From assembly GCF_964275005.1 (NCBI RefSeq), contig NC_092705.1, positions 8,544,641 to 8,608,640 on the forward strand: a DNA stretch of 64,000 nt, in the 5' to 3' direction. The position numbers and the translations under genes were made by a program. The notes under the pieces were generated by a model, which saw only the letters and a list, made by a program, of their open reading frames with translations, was not told the origin of the DNA and did no database searches. Below are positions 30,772 through 41,951 of the stretch, in pieces; position 1 is the stretch's first letter, and every line of letters starts with the position of its first letter. The DNA comes from Diadema setosum. Lineage: Eukaryota; Echinodermata; Echinoidea; Diadematoida; Diadematidae.

Positions 30772-31065
30772 GCTGATTTAGGATCTCCTTGGCCTAGAAG
30801 GCTCATTCCATTTGATGGCACAGGAGTAACAAAGAAAACGTTCCATACAAGAAGTACAAGAAAATTGTGTCGGTTTCTGCAGAAGGGACCTCTCAGATAT
30901 TATTTCACCTGAAGTCAATAGGAGATTAAACGTTTATAGTGAGGTGTGTTTGTATGTGTACGTAAGGGTGAAGAGTCAATATCCCACGAGGGGATACATA
31001 TTGATTATTTAGTCGTGTTGCGTTACATCTAATGTGTTTTGCAATAAGTTGCAATGAGTTTTTTG
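30580..31065. repeat. 5' flank of gene 5, copy of the gene 3 flank
   Basis: Nearly identical to 17253-17819 apart from a longer (GTT)n at 30712-30771 and the loss of about 110 bases near 30985. No gene is present. Confidence 0.8.
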
Positions 31066-31588
31066 TGACGTTCGTTATTCCAAGATTTGTTAATCCGAAA
31101 TTGAAATAGGAATCGTTATTTCAAAAATTCGTTAGTCCGGAACACACTAATTCCCTAAACCGAGGGGATTATCAATCCGAAAATAAAAAAAGGGTTCGTT
31201 AATCCAAACATTTGTGGCGTTATTCCAAAGGTTTGTTATTCCAATAGTTCGTAATTCCGAAAATGAAATAAGGTTTGTTGTTCCGAAGGTTCGTTAAAGA
31301 GAAAATGAAATAAGGTTTGTCATTCCGAAGGTTCGTAACTGCAAAATTGAATAAGGTCCGTTCGTCCGAATATGAAATAAGGTTTGTTAATTCGAAAATA
31401 TAGACGTGCATACTACCGAAGCTTCGGAATTGCCAACATTATTTCGCTTTCAGATTAACCTACGTTCGGAATGACGACTCTCTTTTCCCTTTCGGATTAA
31501 AGAACCATAGGAATAACGAACATAATTTAATTTTCGTATTAACGAACCTCCAGAATTGTGTACCTTCGAAATAACGAACTGTAACAAA
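31066..31588. mobile_element. Phrase-repeat foldback element (TTCGTTAATCCGAAAATG word family), copy 2
   Basis: Same position relative to the gene and same ends as 17820-18317, but with extra and missing words (for example TCGTTATTTCAAAAATTCG near 31113). The words have therefore expanded or contracted since the block duplicated. Confidence 0.75.
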
Positions 31589-33914
31589 ATTTTGTTAGTG
31601 TGTATTTACGTCTAATATCGTATTATCTTGACGTTGGTTTCAGTTTGAGGAATCAAATCAGACCTTCAAGCATAGATCATCTGATAAATAACATGTCCTC
31701 TTAAAACAAAGAAGATAAGTATAATCGAACTCGGATGCTCTTAGACATTGCTCAAGACAGAATGACACTCTAAAGAAAATCTCACACATAAATAACAGAC
31801 TCCAGTGCAATGTTGCGGAACCGAAAGAAGTCTGGTACTGTCGATCTATATAGATTTCGATTGAGCTAGGAAGTACAATATATAATTTAACAAAACGTCA
31901 TTAAATCTGTTTGCCTTTACGCTCTTGTGAAAATCACGGTTTGACAAGTTCGTGACTCGACCGAGTTGCGTAAACGGAATTCTCTTCCTTCTCCAGAGGA
32001 GGGAGGACCCCGACATAACCTTTCACCGACATGCAGATTGTTGATACAGATAGTTCCTCAATATCTAAACAACAAAGACAATAATATTGTCTGTTCATCT
32101 GCTAAGGGTGAACGATCGCCAGTCATACAGTCAGAGGTGAAGAGTGACTTGGACAGCTGTCGGGGGAGTCACGAAATTGTCGTCTCAGTGATTTTCCGGG
32201 TAAGTGTTGTTATCAAAAGAAAGTCTGCTATTTTTGCCTCTTCAGAGTAAACACACGCACAAAGAAACACACACATACACTTAAAAGAAACAAAATGGAA
32301 AATGTGGGTGGGGACCTACAAAAAGCTACGAAACTTACCACTCTGCACTTTCCACTCCAGTTAATCGAAAAGAAAAGCTGATGGAATTCACTCACAGTAT
32401 ACTGCCACTCTGTATCAGGAGGAATCACACTCGCACTGACAGCAAACAGTGCGTTTCGCCCAATTTTGTCTAGGGTAATATGTTGTGTATAAGTTGAGAA
32501 TAAAATGGGATCGTACGATCTGCGGGATAAAAACAAAAACAAACATCGAGCAATGAGGAAGCTCCTCGAAACATGCCGTGTCAAGAAACAATATATCTGA
32601 CCGCAAGAAAACAGTGGTCAACATTCATCCGTGTCTCGACTTTTCGTTTCTATTCCAGTGTTATGGGAGGGGAGTGAAAGATGGTGGGAACTCAATAAGA
32701 CGTCACACATATCATCAGTAACAGCAAACAGATCAACAACAGACTTTCTTACACTAACAGAAACAGAACTTTATTTCTCCCCTCAAGAGCCATGTCTTTC
32801 CGAAAAGCCACAAGACACTTTCTGCCTCTACGCGGGCTGAACATGATACACTTAATTTACATAAAACACATATTTATGACATCCAGATTTCATTAGAATA
32901 ACCTTTGTTCTCTTTGTCTACATTTTGTGTGCTTGTGCGTGTTTGTGTATGTGTGTGTGTGTGTGTGTGCTGTGTGTGCACTTACCTCATTTCGAACGAT
33001 TCATGCTTATGTTTGCCCGCTGTGTTTTGAATGCCAAAGCAAAAGAGAACAGTAATGAGATTAGCACTTTAAAACTTGCATCCAAGTTTCTCCCCCTAAT
33101 TGTAGTTTCATTTCATTGCACATCATTTTCCTGTAAAAACTGGCTTTAAAACTCCTTGATCAAGAGCATGTTCGGTTCCACCATCTTCAGAGAAAACGGC
33201 CGGAACATTCTTTCAAACAAACGTGATTTGAAATCAAATATGATCAGCTTTGTTTTATAGTGGAGAATCACGGCACAAGTAGATGCTTGAGCAGAGTGGA
33301 ATTTACAAGTATTTCTGCAGATCTGCCAAATCACACAGTGGGCTATTAATACACACAACTACTTCTGTAATTGATCTCGGGAATGTCAAATTTAACCGAT
33401 AAAGTACTGTCGTCCTGTGCAGCAAATTTGCGCGTCAGTGGAATGCTTATCTAGTATATTTGACTTTGCACATCAACACTAACAGGCATTTGCCACTTCT
33501 TAGTATAGGTAAGACCCTCAGAAAAGAAATTCATAGCTTTAAAATGGACGTAACTTGTCAAAATTAGATAATGTTAAGCCAACCGACCCAAGTGCTTGAT
33601 AGTTTCCTCCAAACTCTAGTAGTGTTTCTTTTGACAAAACAGTTCCTCAAAGGAAAGGATCCATGCATTGAAACGCATTGACTCACGCCATACGAACTGT
33701 GCACATGAAACACACAGACATGACTGCAAGAAAAGAGGTAAAACTATGTGCACCAATATAATACAGGCGTCACACTCTCCTAAAATTGAAAAAAGATTAT
33801 GAAGATGGACACACGATAGAAATGAACAAATCGGCTCTGATGGTATAAAGATATAAGAGTCATTCGTAAGGGTCTCTTTTAAAAGCCACAGTATGGCTGC
33901 TGGTGTAGTTTTTC
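31589..33914. repeat. Spacer between genes 5 and 6, part 1
   Basis: 31589-32840 copies the block at 18318-19560. 32850-33914 copies 19600-20750, including a (GT)n tract near 32945-32970. No gene is present. The homology breaks at about 33915, in the middle of a GTTTTTCAGGGTCCA phrase, where an unrelated module joins: a recombination junction. Confidence 0.7.
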
Positions 33915-34789
33915 AGGGTCCATTGTTTTATTATTCAATTTCGTCCCAAGAAGCACGTGGAACGCAAATCCTAACTTCAATTTCGTCAATTGTCATTGTA
34001 ATTCGTTTTTCGTCAAACATTTTCGACGACCTAGCATTCAGAATCGTCAATTGTCATTCATATTCATCCCTTCCGCTGACGGATCGCAGAATGTGAAGAT
34101 CAAATTCGTTTTTGTTCACTTAATTTCATGAATTTTTCATTCAAATTAGCCAGATGTTGTCGATTCTTTATTTTGAGGGTGAACCAACTTTAAGCCGACA
34201 TATTTTTACTTTCTCTCGTAAGCAAACTTAATTATGTTATACATTCTTTGACATTAAACAAGCTACAATTCTACACTTAAAATTTTGTCTCTAATCATGT
34301 TTGCCTAGAAATTGTTTGTCAGTGTTTTCGTATGCGAGACGGTACGTTTGTTTGTATCAGTGTGTACTCGGATTGCTTGTGTGTGTGTCTGTATCTGTGG
34401 GTTGTTTTTTTTTTTTTTGTGTGTGGGGGGGGGGGGGACTTGTGTGTATGTTAACTCCTGAATGTAAAATGTCAACGGTTACAGAAAAAAAAAAAATACA
34501 TGAATGACTGGGAAATCACACCGGATAGAGATATGAGACGAATACGAATGAAAATTTAACGAAAATGATTGACAAAAGACTAAATCGATCCTGCTGTTTT
34601 GAGTGCTGCGAGTGAGACTGACGAATTTGAACTGTAAATGACGGAAATGTATGCCAAATGACTAAATTGAAGAGACTTTATTTGAAAATGAACGACGAAA
34701 GACGAATTTGAAAGTAAGATTGGCTTATTCCCGACATCCCCCGACGAAATTGAAGTCACAAAATTTGTGAAATTGAATGGAAAAAGTTT
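33915..34789. repeat. AT-rich spacer module, fourth copy
   Basis: Copies the 23.1-24.5 kb module and its continuation at 25566-25920, here uninterrupted by the 1,050-bp element (ACTCGGATTGCTTG at about 34367). No gene is present. Confidence 0.7.
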
Positions 34790-35355
34790 GAAAATGAATG
34801 GGAAAACCTATACTTTCAATGTTGTCTGTTGATTTTAGTTGCGAGCTGTGGAGACTCAGAAAGGAAAGGCTATCTACTGACACATCACCTCCTCTTGAAA
34901 GAAGTAGACCCTATGTATTTCCGGATCAAGAATTCTTTCAGATATTCTTGAATACAGGTAGAAATATGAAAAAAAGCAATCTAATGTAAGTGAACATGAA
35001 TCGACACTTATTGGTATTAACATCAAATTATAACTTAGCAGCAAGTATAAGGTCAAGGTCAATGGTCTTTGTCCCGTAAAAGTTTCAGGTTGGACAATCC
35101 GGTGGAGATAACTTCTTAGGATATCCCTAGATACACAGTAATATGGTGATGAAATGACAGGGTGAATGTTCAAGGTTAGCTCAAGACCCAAGTTCAGTAA
35201 ATGTTGGCTAACAGCACTGTTTTCCAGCCAGACTTAAAAGAATCATGGATGGTTACATGATTTGCTGGATTATTATGCATGACTGGACAAAACATTCAGA
35301 TAATATGATCAGCACGAAAGTTAGTATACTGTTATCTTCAATTTGATGATAGGCC
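34790..35355. repeat. Spacer segment shared with 41.2-41.6 and 54.8-55.26 kb
   Basis: Landmarks AAAAAGCAATCTAATGTAAG, GAATCGACACTTATTGG, AAGGTCAAGGTCAATGGTC and GGTTGGACAATCCGGTGG recur in the 5' flanks of genes 6 and 8. No gene is present. Confidence 0.6.
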
Positions 35356-37257
35356 ATACCCGCAGTGACGGATCCAGGCAAGTTCCCCCTTTAATAAAAA
35401 AAAAAAAAAAATAAAAAGAAGTGAAACGCCCCCCCCCCCCTTTATAATTGTTTTTCTTTTCCTTCGAAGAAACCATCCTTACAGCCCACTGTATTGTGCA
35501 TTTCAGCTGATCAAAGCCGGAAGTGGCACAAGAAAATACCTGTTGAGTCCTCTCCTCCATTTTTTTTTTTCACTTTTGCTAGTCAGCTGATTAAACCCGG
35601 AAGTGGTAAATAAACTGCTCCACTCCACGTTACCCAGAAAAAAGAAAAATAATTCTGAAGACATCGAGGGAAACTAGATGTACCGCCTGGAGATGTACAC
35701 AAGCACTGGTGGTAAATAATGTGTCTCAATTAACCAGGATAATAGGGCAGTAAGGATTATATTTGGATTGTCATGATCTTCAGAATACAAGCAATGTTGA
35801 TGAATAAGAAAGTTCATTGAAACAGGTTCTGGTATTTCTTATCCCAACATGACAAATTGACATTCATTTATATTTTAGCTCTCCTCGTGATCCCACCTCT
35901 GAGAAGAATCGCCTTTTATCCATAGTTTGTGTTTTTGTGTTTCTGTACATGTATGTGTGTGTGTGTCTGTGTGTGTGTGAAGCGTGTGGTTTGTGTCTAC
36001 TTTGGTTTATTCAAAGATGAGTACATTATACGACATTATACTGTGTCATTATCCCACAGGCATATTTACGTGATTTCACATTCTCACAAGGGAATGATTC
36101 TGTAACCAGCCAAGCTTTCTGCACATGTACGTGTACTTTTATTCAAGTTCAATTACCGCATTTTCAGTGACAGAAATGAATCTTAAAGTAAAATCATGCA
36201 ACTGTAACTGACAGACAGCATTTTGTGTATTTATAAATCCATGACTTAGTCTATTTTTCCCCTAAGGCAGGGCTCGACACTAACCAAAAACGCACGTCGG
36301 GCCACCGAAATTTCAGAAATGAAGAATTTGGTGGCCTGATCGGGCCACCAAAAAAGGTCGGATGTTTGCCTTTGGGCCACCAAAAATAAAAGTTAGTGTG
36401 GAGCCCTGCTTAAGGACACAGTGCATTATATTCTACTATCTTTCCATCATCATATAATTTTATCAAGTTTCTAGTCTACATGATAGATCCATTCTTTTTC
36501 ACGAAAGTTTATCATGCATGTGGTTACTCCCCACTGTCTGAGGCACACAATGTCTACAGGATTAAGTTGTTGTAAGTAATCGCAACTCATGTACCAATTC
36601 TTGATTTTCCTCGTTGCATTTATGCCCCTAACAGGTGGTAGTCATAGGTCCTGCAAGTTCAAAGATAGCAGCTGACGATACATTCATATCAAACATCTTG
36701 GGACAGTTTTCAACTCTATTCTCATCACAAGTTGGTGATTGCCTTATTTAATACAATATCTCAGTCCTATAGTACATTTTTCAAATTTGAATCTGTTCAG
36801 TAAGAATGAGCTACAAGTATGAATTTCTTTGCTTCCTCTTATCGAACAATTCAAGTGTTTCCTCACTGTGTTTTAAATGTCAAAGAAAACTTTTCATCCA
36901 AGTGTGCCCTTTGCCCAGCGTGGTGATTCCAATTGTGGCTACATTTCATGGCACATCTCTATTTCCGTGAAGAGTTGATTAAAATCACTACATTGTAGTG
37001 TAAAAACATGCAAATTTCCAACTCCCCTGCAGCAAACGGCAGGGACATTAATTCTTTCAAACATGATATCAAATCATTGGTAAGCTTTATTTTAGAGAAC
37101 CACGACACAAGTGGCTGTTTGAGTAAGGGGAATCTATTTCTTTTGATCTGTTAAATCACATATACACACACATTCCAAAACAAAACTGTATAAGTGGTCC
37201 TGTAAAAAGAACTTAGACCTGTCATCCAAAAGATTCTAAAGCAAATTTGCGTCCAAT
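35356..37257. repeat. Distal 3' spacer of unit 6
   Basis: Copies 25931-27200 closely, including the 143-bp hAT-like MITE at 36267-36409, then continues with a segment shared with 43340-43990 (ACGATACATTCATATCAA, TTTCAAACATGATATCA). No gene is present. Confidence 0.65.
36267..36409. mobile_element. hAT-like MITE, duplicated copy
   Basis: Same length, ends and flanks as 26845-26987, with a few substitutions. It was carried here by duplication of the spacer rather than by a second insertion. Confidence 0.7.
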
Positions 37258-37541
37258 CCCTACTGGAAAGAACACAGTGTCCTGGACAGTGTTTTCACAG
37301 TGTGTTCACATAGTCGACTATGTGACAACGCTCGAATCTAACAATGTGAAGATGATTTCGCACTGTGGTATGGTTTTTTTCACAGTGTTCAAATAGTAAT
37401 GCTTTGTTTCACACTGTGCATGACTCACATTGTGTTCATACTGTTAAAACGCTCGAATTTAACATTGTGAAGAGATTTCACACACTGTGTTTCTCACACT
37501 GTGTTTCTCACACTGTGGGACACTGTTTTCTTTCCAGCCGG
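37258..37541. mobile_element. Phrase-repeat foldback element (CACAGTGTGAACA family), uninterrupted copy
   Basis: The left end is CCCTACTGGAAAGAACAC and the right end GTTTTCTTTCCAGCCGG. The interior has CACAGTGTGTTCAC words, an ATAGTCGACTAT palindrome and AAAACGCTCGAATTTAACA, in both orientations. The equivalent site in unit 2 (about 9948-9965, CATTGGAATGCTTATC) has no insertion. No coding sequence. Confidence 0.75.
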
Positions 37542-39596
37542 AATGGAATGCTTGGTTTGCATTATGTGACTTTGCACCGCAACACCAACAAAAAGTTGCT
37601 AGGTCAGATTTCTTATTATATATTAGACTCTCAGTCAAGAAATTCGTACCTTTATTGGGTTTAACTCATCAGAATCAGATTGTACTTGCCTACCCCAATG
37701 AATGCCGCTTTATTCCAAACTCAAGTGATGATTATTTTGAGAAAATACACTGTAGTTCCTCAAAGTAAAGGGTCCTAGTTGAAGCATATTGACTCACTCC
37801 CTCACATGAAACACGCACAGTACGAAATATAAAATTTGTTGGCACCACTGGAGTGCAAGTGTCAGACTTATCCCTAAATGGAGTAAAGTTGGACACATGA
37901 TAAACATGATAAAAGACATGTTCCCATTCAGCTCTGATCGTATAAACATCGGATTATTCGTGAGGGCATCTTAAACCATCGTATGACCACCGGTTGAGGT
38001 TCTCAGTCTCCAGCATCAACTTCTTGAGTGGCGGCAAAATCTTCATGTATATAGCCATTGTGTTTCCTTCACGTGTCCTTCGGGTAAACTTTTTAAATAA
38101 GATTCAAATCTTTCTGTGGGGTTCAATTGTTCAGACCCTACTTTCCACTGGAAGATCACTGACTACCTTTCCAGCAACTACATAAATCATTTAAACATAA
38201 TACGACTTTCCATTCGTAGGGGGATGGACTTCGAAAAAAAAAAGAACAGAATATTTGCTCTCAATAATTGTTAAGCTTTTAAGCACCTGTCATACAGTTC
38301 CGAAATTTACAAATTTAAGATGGACATATGATGTTTAAATTCGACTCTGATTGAAGAAGCATCGGATCATTCGCGAGGGCATCTTAAGCCATCGTACGAC
38401 CGCCGGTGGAGATTCGTGTAGCGTCGTTCCTTGTAGCTATTGCGTTTCCTTCGTATGTCCGTCAAGTAAGATTTAATCATAGAATATAAAGATTTACGTC
38501 TTCATGTATCGCCTTCGTGTGTGGTGCTGGAGCCATTCTGTGATCTTGTGTACTTGCTTCGGCTGTTGATTGGGTCTTGACCAAGTTCAGACCAACTTCG
38601 TACGAAACTGACAATTCCATATTCGTATTGCCAACTTTTGTCAACTTCGGGGCAGCGCACATGACGCAGCGCAACGTCTTTCATTGCTATGCGTTTACAC
38701 GGGTGTATCGAGACCACTTCTACTCTCCGATTCCCCTAGCCAGTCTTGACGCAGAAACGCGAAATGTCTATGGCAAAATTTCGGAACATTCGTCACACAC
38801 GTACAAAATAACAACGCTCGACATGCGTTTCTGTGTAGTCTGGGCCTACTTGTGGCTAGGAAAGTAGCACTGATATTGACTAAATAAACATTTGTAATAC
38901 ACCATAGATTTGATTAGCAACTACTGATGTTTCGTACTGCTTGGCTTCAGCAGGGTTACAGATTCAAAAAGTTATAATGTGACTTAACTTCTCGTATTCG
39001 CGATTAACATCAGAAACACACACACATACATACACAGACACACACACACACAATTATATATATGCTTCACTTCTACCAGAAAGTTAAACTAATTATGAGC
39101 AATCAAACGTATGATCTCATTAACGTGACAAATTCAAGTTTAATATAATTGGCATGACACAATTTTACTTTCACTAAGATTGGAAATTCCTCAGCACTTA
39201 ATTTTAATGGAACATAACGTAAAGCAGACATCTCACAGACTGTAAATCATCGTGATAACTACATGTAGCACAAACCAACTAAGTTTAAAAGCAGTGAGAA
39301 TTTACACAGCTGTAGTCCTGGACAACACTGTTGGCCTATACTGCATCAAACACCACCAAAGCGGCAGGTGTATATAAGGCCTAATTCCTATATGCAGTTT
39401 TGCCCTACACTCTAGACATTGATATCGTCACCGTAGTTCTTTTTTTTTCCAATACTAATCTTTGTAATCAAAATAGCTGACGTATTTTGCATGATGATTA
39501 TTAGTTCATGAGCTCATAATGATACAACAGTACAACAATAATGACATATAATTAAAAAGGATGAGAAACAGACACACAGACGTCACATATTGGTGT
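37542..39596. repeat. Proximal 3' spacer of unit 6
   Basis: Matches the spacers of units 5 and 7 (AAGCATATTGACTCACTCC, TGGCGGCAAAATCTTC, TTCGGGGCAGCGCACATGACG). At about 38922 it lacks the CCCCGGATC-word element found in both of those. (CA)n tracts are near 39020-39055. No gene is present. Confidence 0.65.
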
Positions 39597-40670
39597 CTAT
39601 GGTAAGATCTTCGTTCTGTTACTCGCAACCATTTCAACACTGATACCTTGCGGTGCTTCCCTGCCACCAGTGTTACACGCGAGGATCCGTGTCAGCAGTC
39701 GCGAGGGCTCCTGGATATCACGCCAGCGCCGTCGCAGCACACAGGCCATGACCATCCTGAAGTGAGGATGCTTCCAGCCGTAGATGAACGGATTAAGGCA
39801 ACTGTCCGTTACGAGTGGGAGAGAAACGTAGGGCATCACGCTGAGAATGCGGTGCAGAGTGGGTCCTTGCAGGAATGGGATAGCCAGAAATACACCCATG
39901 AAGGGAGTTACGCACAGGACGAAGCAGCATATCACGCACATGAGATTCTTGGTGATTACCAACTCGGTGTGCCTGCGACAGCTTTTCTTGGTAGGCATTG
40001 AGCGTGACCTGGACTTGAGGGCGCTCCTTTTCACGTGCCTAAAGATTAGCCAGTAACTGAAGAACGTCACGCCGAAGGCAATTGATGCCGAGCCAAGCAC
40101 AAGGTGGACAAAAGTATTTGTATTCTTGTGAGTGAAGTCACAGACGCAGAGTTGTGTGAGGGCGTTATATCCCAGACGACCATGACCTGTAAGATGAAGA
40201 ACCACGAAAACTACGATGGGATATAGCCAAGACATTGCCAACATGACGACCAGATTTCTCGAAGAGAAGACGCGATTGTATGTGTGCTTAGGTTTGATGA
40301 TGAGAACACAACGATTTACAGCAATAAGCATCATGGTGATGACACTACTCCCAATAGATAGGATATCAAGTGCGGCTATCAGTTGGCACAGTACCTCGGG
40401 TAGTGGTCTGTCCAATATCGGGACGATCTGAAAAGGCTGAGCGGCGCAAACCAACAGGTCACTGACGCCAAGATTTACGATGAGGCAGGAGGTTCTCGTT
40501 TGGAGTTTCCTCGACAGTGCGCTCGCCAGCAACAGCACGACATTCCCCGTCACCCCAACAACGGACACAGCGCTATATCCTACGGCTAAACATATATCTC
40601 CAGGAGTGAGACTGGAATAAGATTTACCCAAAGTCTCATTACTGTCTTGGTAGCCAGCTAAATCGGCCAT
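39597..40670 (-). CDS. Class A GPCR, array copy 6, with frameshifted C-tail
   Basis: A single-exon receptor of 357 residues from the ATG of MADLAGYQDSNETL; an upstream open stretch begins only with GTG. Marks: sequon NET at 11, D2.50, C95, N119-R-C, CVCD in ECL2, TM6 C-V-T-P and NPFIY. ECL1 is the short ILDRPL type. The last 12 residues are MVASNRTKILP-like instead of the family's KxCExQ...TIDTN tail, because one base is missing after codon GAA of ISVE compared with gene 5 (GTTGAAATGGTTGC against GTTGAAAAGGACTGC). The seven-helix core and helix 8 are untouched, so the receptor may still work with an altered terminus. About 165 bases over TM6-TM7 differ from gene 8 at one position only. Confidence 0.9.
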   Translation of the reverse strand: MADLAGYQDSNETLGKSYSSLTPGDICLAVGYSAVSVVGVTGNVVLLLASALSRKLQTRTSCLIVNLGVSDLLVCAAQPFQIVPILDRPLPEVLCQLIAALDILSIGSSVITMMLIAVNRCVLIIKPKHTYNRVFSSRNLVVMLAMSWLYPIVVFVVLHLTGHGRLGYNALTQLCVCDFTHKNTNTFVHLVLGSASIAFGVTFFSYWLIFRHVKRSALKSRSRSMPTKKSCRRHTELVITKNLMCVICCFVLCVTPFMGVFLAIPFLQGPTLHRILSVMPYVSLPLVTDSCLNPFIYGWKHPHFRMVMACVLRRRWRDIQEPSRLLTRILACNTGGREAPQGISVEMVASNRTKILP

Positions 40671-41618
40671 CGTATCTCGCGGGATGTGCCACACTAACTA
40701 ATGACAACCACACAGAAGCAATTTTCCAGACGCTATGTTCACATGTCAGAAGGACAAAATGTGCTATGAAATTGTTTTCAGACCTTTGCGAATGTTCATT
40801 TGTTCTTGTTGTTGTTGTTCTTGTTGTTTTTCACGTTTCCATTCAAGCTCTCAATGACATAAAGTACTCTTTCTCGGTGATGATAACATTTCACATATAC
40901 TCGAGTTCAGAAATCAGATTACTAAAGAAGGCATATCAATGATACACGCCTACCAGGAAATGAACATTTTTCATCACGTCATTTCCCTCTTAATCATTCA
41001 TCCCGTTGCCTATTCGTAGCTTAGCTAACATATTGATTACGTGTAATGTTACGTTACATTTAATGACAACGTGTTTTTTTAATGTGTAAACGTGTAATCT
41101 GGTCCTCTTTACACAAGGTAGCCACTTCAGTTTTACAACTGCTCTACGAGAAGGCACTGTCGTTATTATCATTACCCTGAAGTTGGATGCACTTTTCTTT
41201 TTCTCATTTCTAGTCATTACTTCCGATAGAAATAGCCAAAAGCAATCTAATGTAAGTGAACATGAATCGACACTTACTGGCATTAACATCAAAGTATAAT
41301 GTAGAAACAAGTATAAGGTCAAGGTCAATGGTCATTGTCCAGTCATAACTTCAGGTTGGACAATCCGGTGGAGGTGTACCTTGTGAGGATATTGATAGAA
41401 TAACAGTAATAATATGATGATGAAATGACAGGGTCAATGGTCAAAGTTAGCTTAAGACCTAAGTGGTAATGTTGGCTAACAGAACTGTTTTCCAGCCAGA
41501 CTTAAAATAATCGTGGATGGTAACATGATTTGTTGGAGAGATATATGCATGACTGAACAAAACATTCAGATAATATGATCAGTATGAAGGTCAATATACT
41601 GTTATCTTCATACCCGAA
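40671..41618. repeat. 5' flank of gene 6
   Basis: The promoter-proximal 120 bases match genes 4 and 8 (AAGCAATTTTCCAGACGC, AAATGTGCTATGAAATTG). Further out it carries the GTAAGTGAACATGAATCG segment shared with 35.0 and 54.9 kb. A minus frame at 40990-41328 has no protein features. No gene is present. Confidence 0.55.
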
Positions 41619-41951
41619 GTGGCGGATCCAGAGGGGGCGCACCACAATTTTCTTTTCCTTAAAAAAAAAACAAAGACAAGAAAAAATAAGAATAAAAATT
41701 AAAAATTGAAAGGGGGCATTTGCGCCCCCCCCCCCCTTTAGTATTTGGTCTTTTCCTATGGAGAAACCATCCTTGTCAGCCGAATGTATTGCACTTTTCA
41801 GCTGATGAAAGCCTGAAGTGTCATGCGAAAATACGTGTTGAGATCCCCCCTTTTTTTCTTTTTCTTTTTTTGCCTGTCTGCTGATTAAACCTGGAAGTGG
41901 TGAATAAACTGTTTTGCGCCCCCTTTACGGAATACCAGGATCCACCCCTGT
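41619..41951. mobile_element. GTGGCGGATCCAG MITE
   Basis: Left end GTGGCGGATCCAGAGGGGGC; right end in inverse, ACCAGGATCCACCCCTG. The interior has A-runs, then GCGCCCCCCC blocks in facing orientation. Related copies: 49971-50121 and 58388-58551 (whole), and 25940, 35365 and 55270 (one end). This is a very common type of short TIR element in marine invertebrates; the superfamily is not settled here. Confidence 0.65.
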
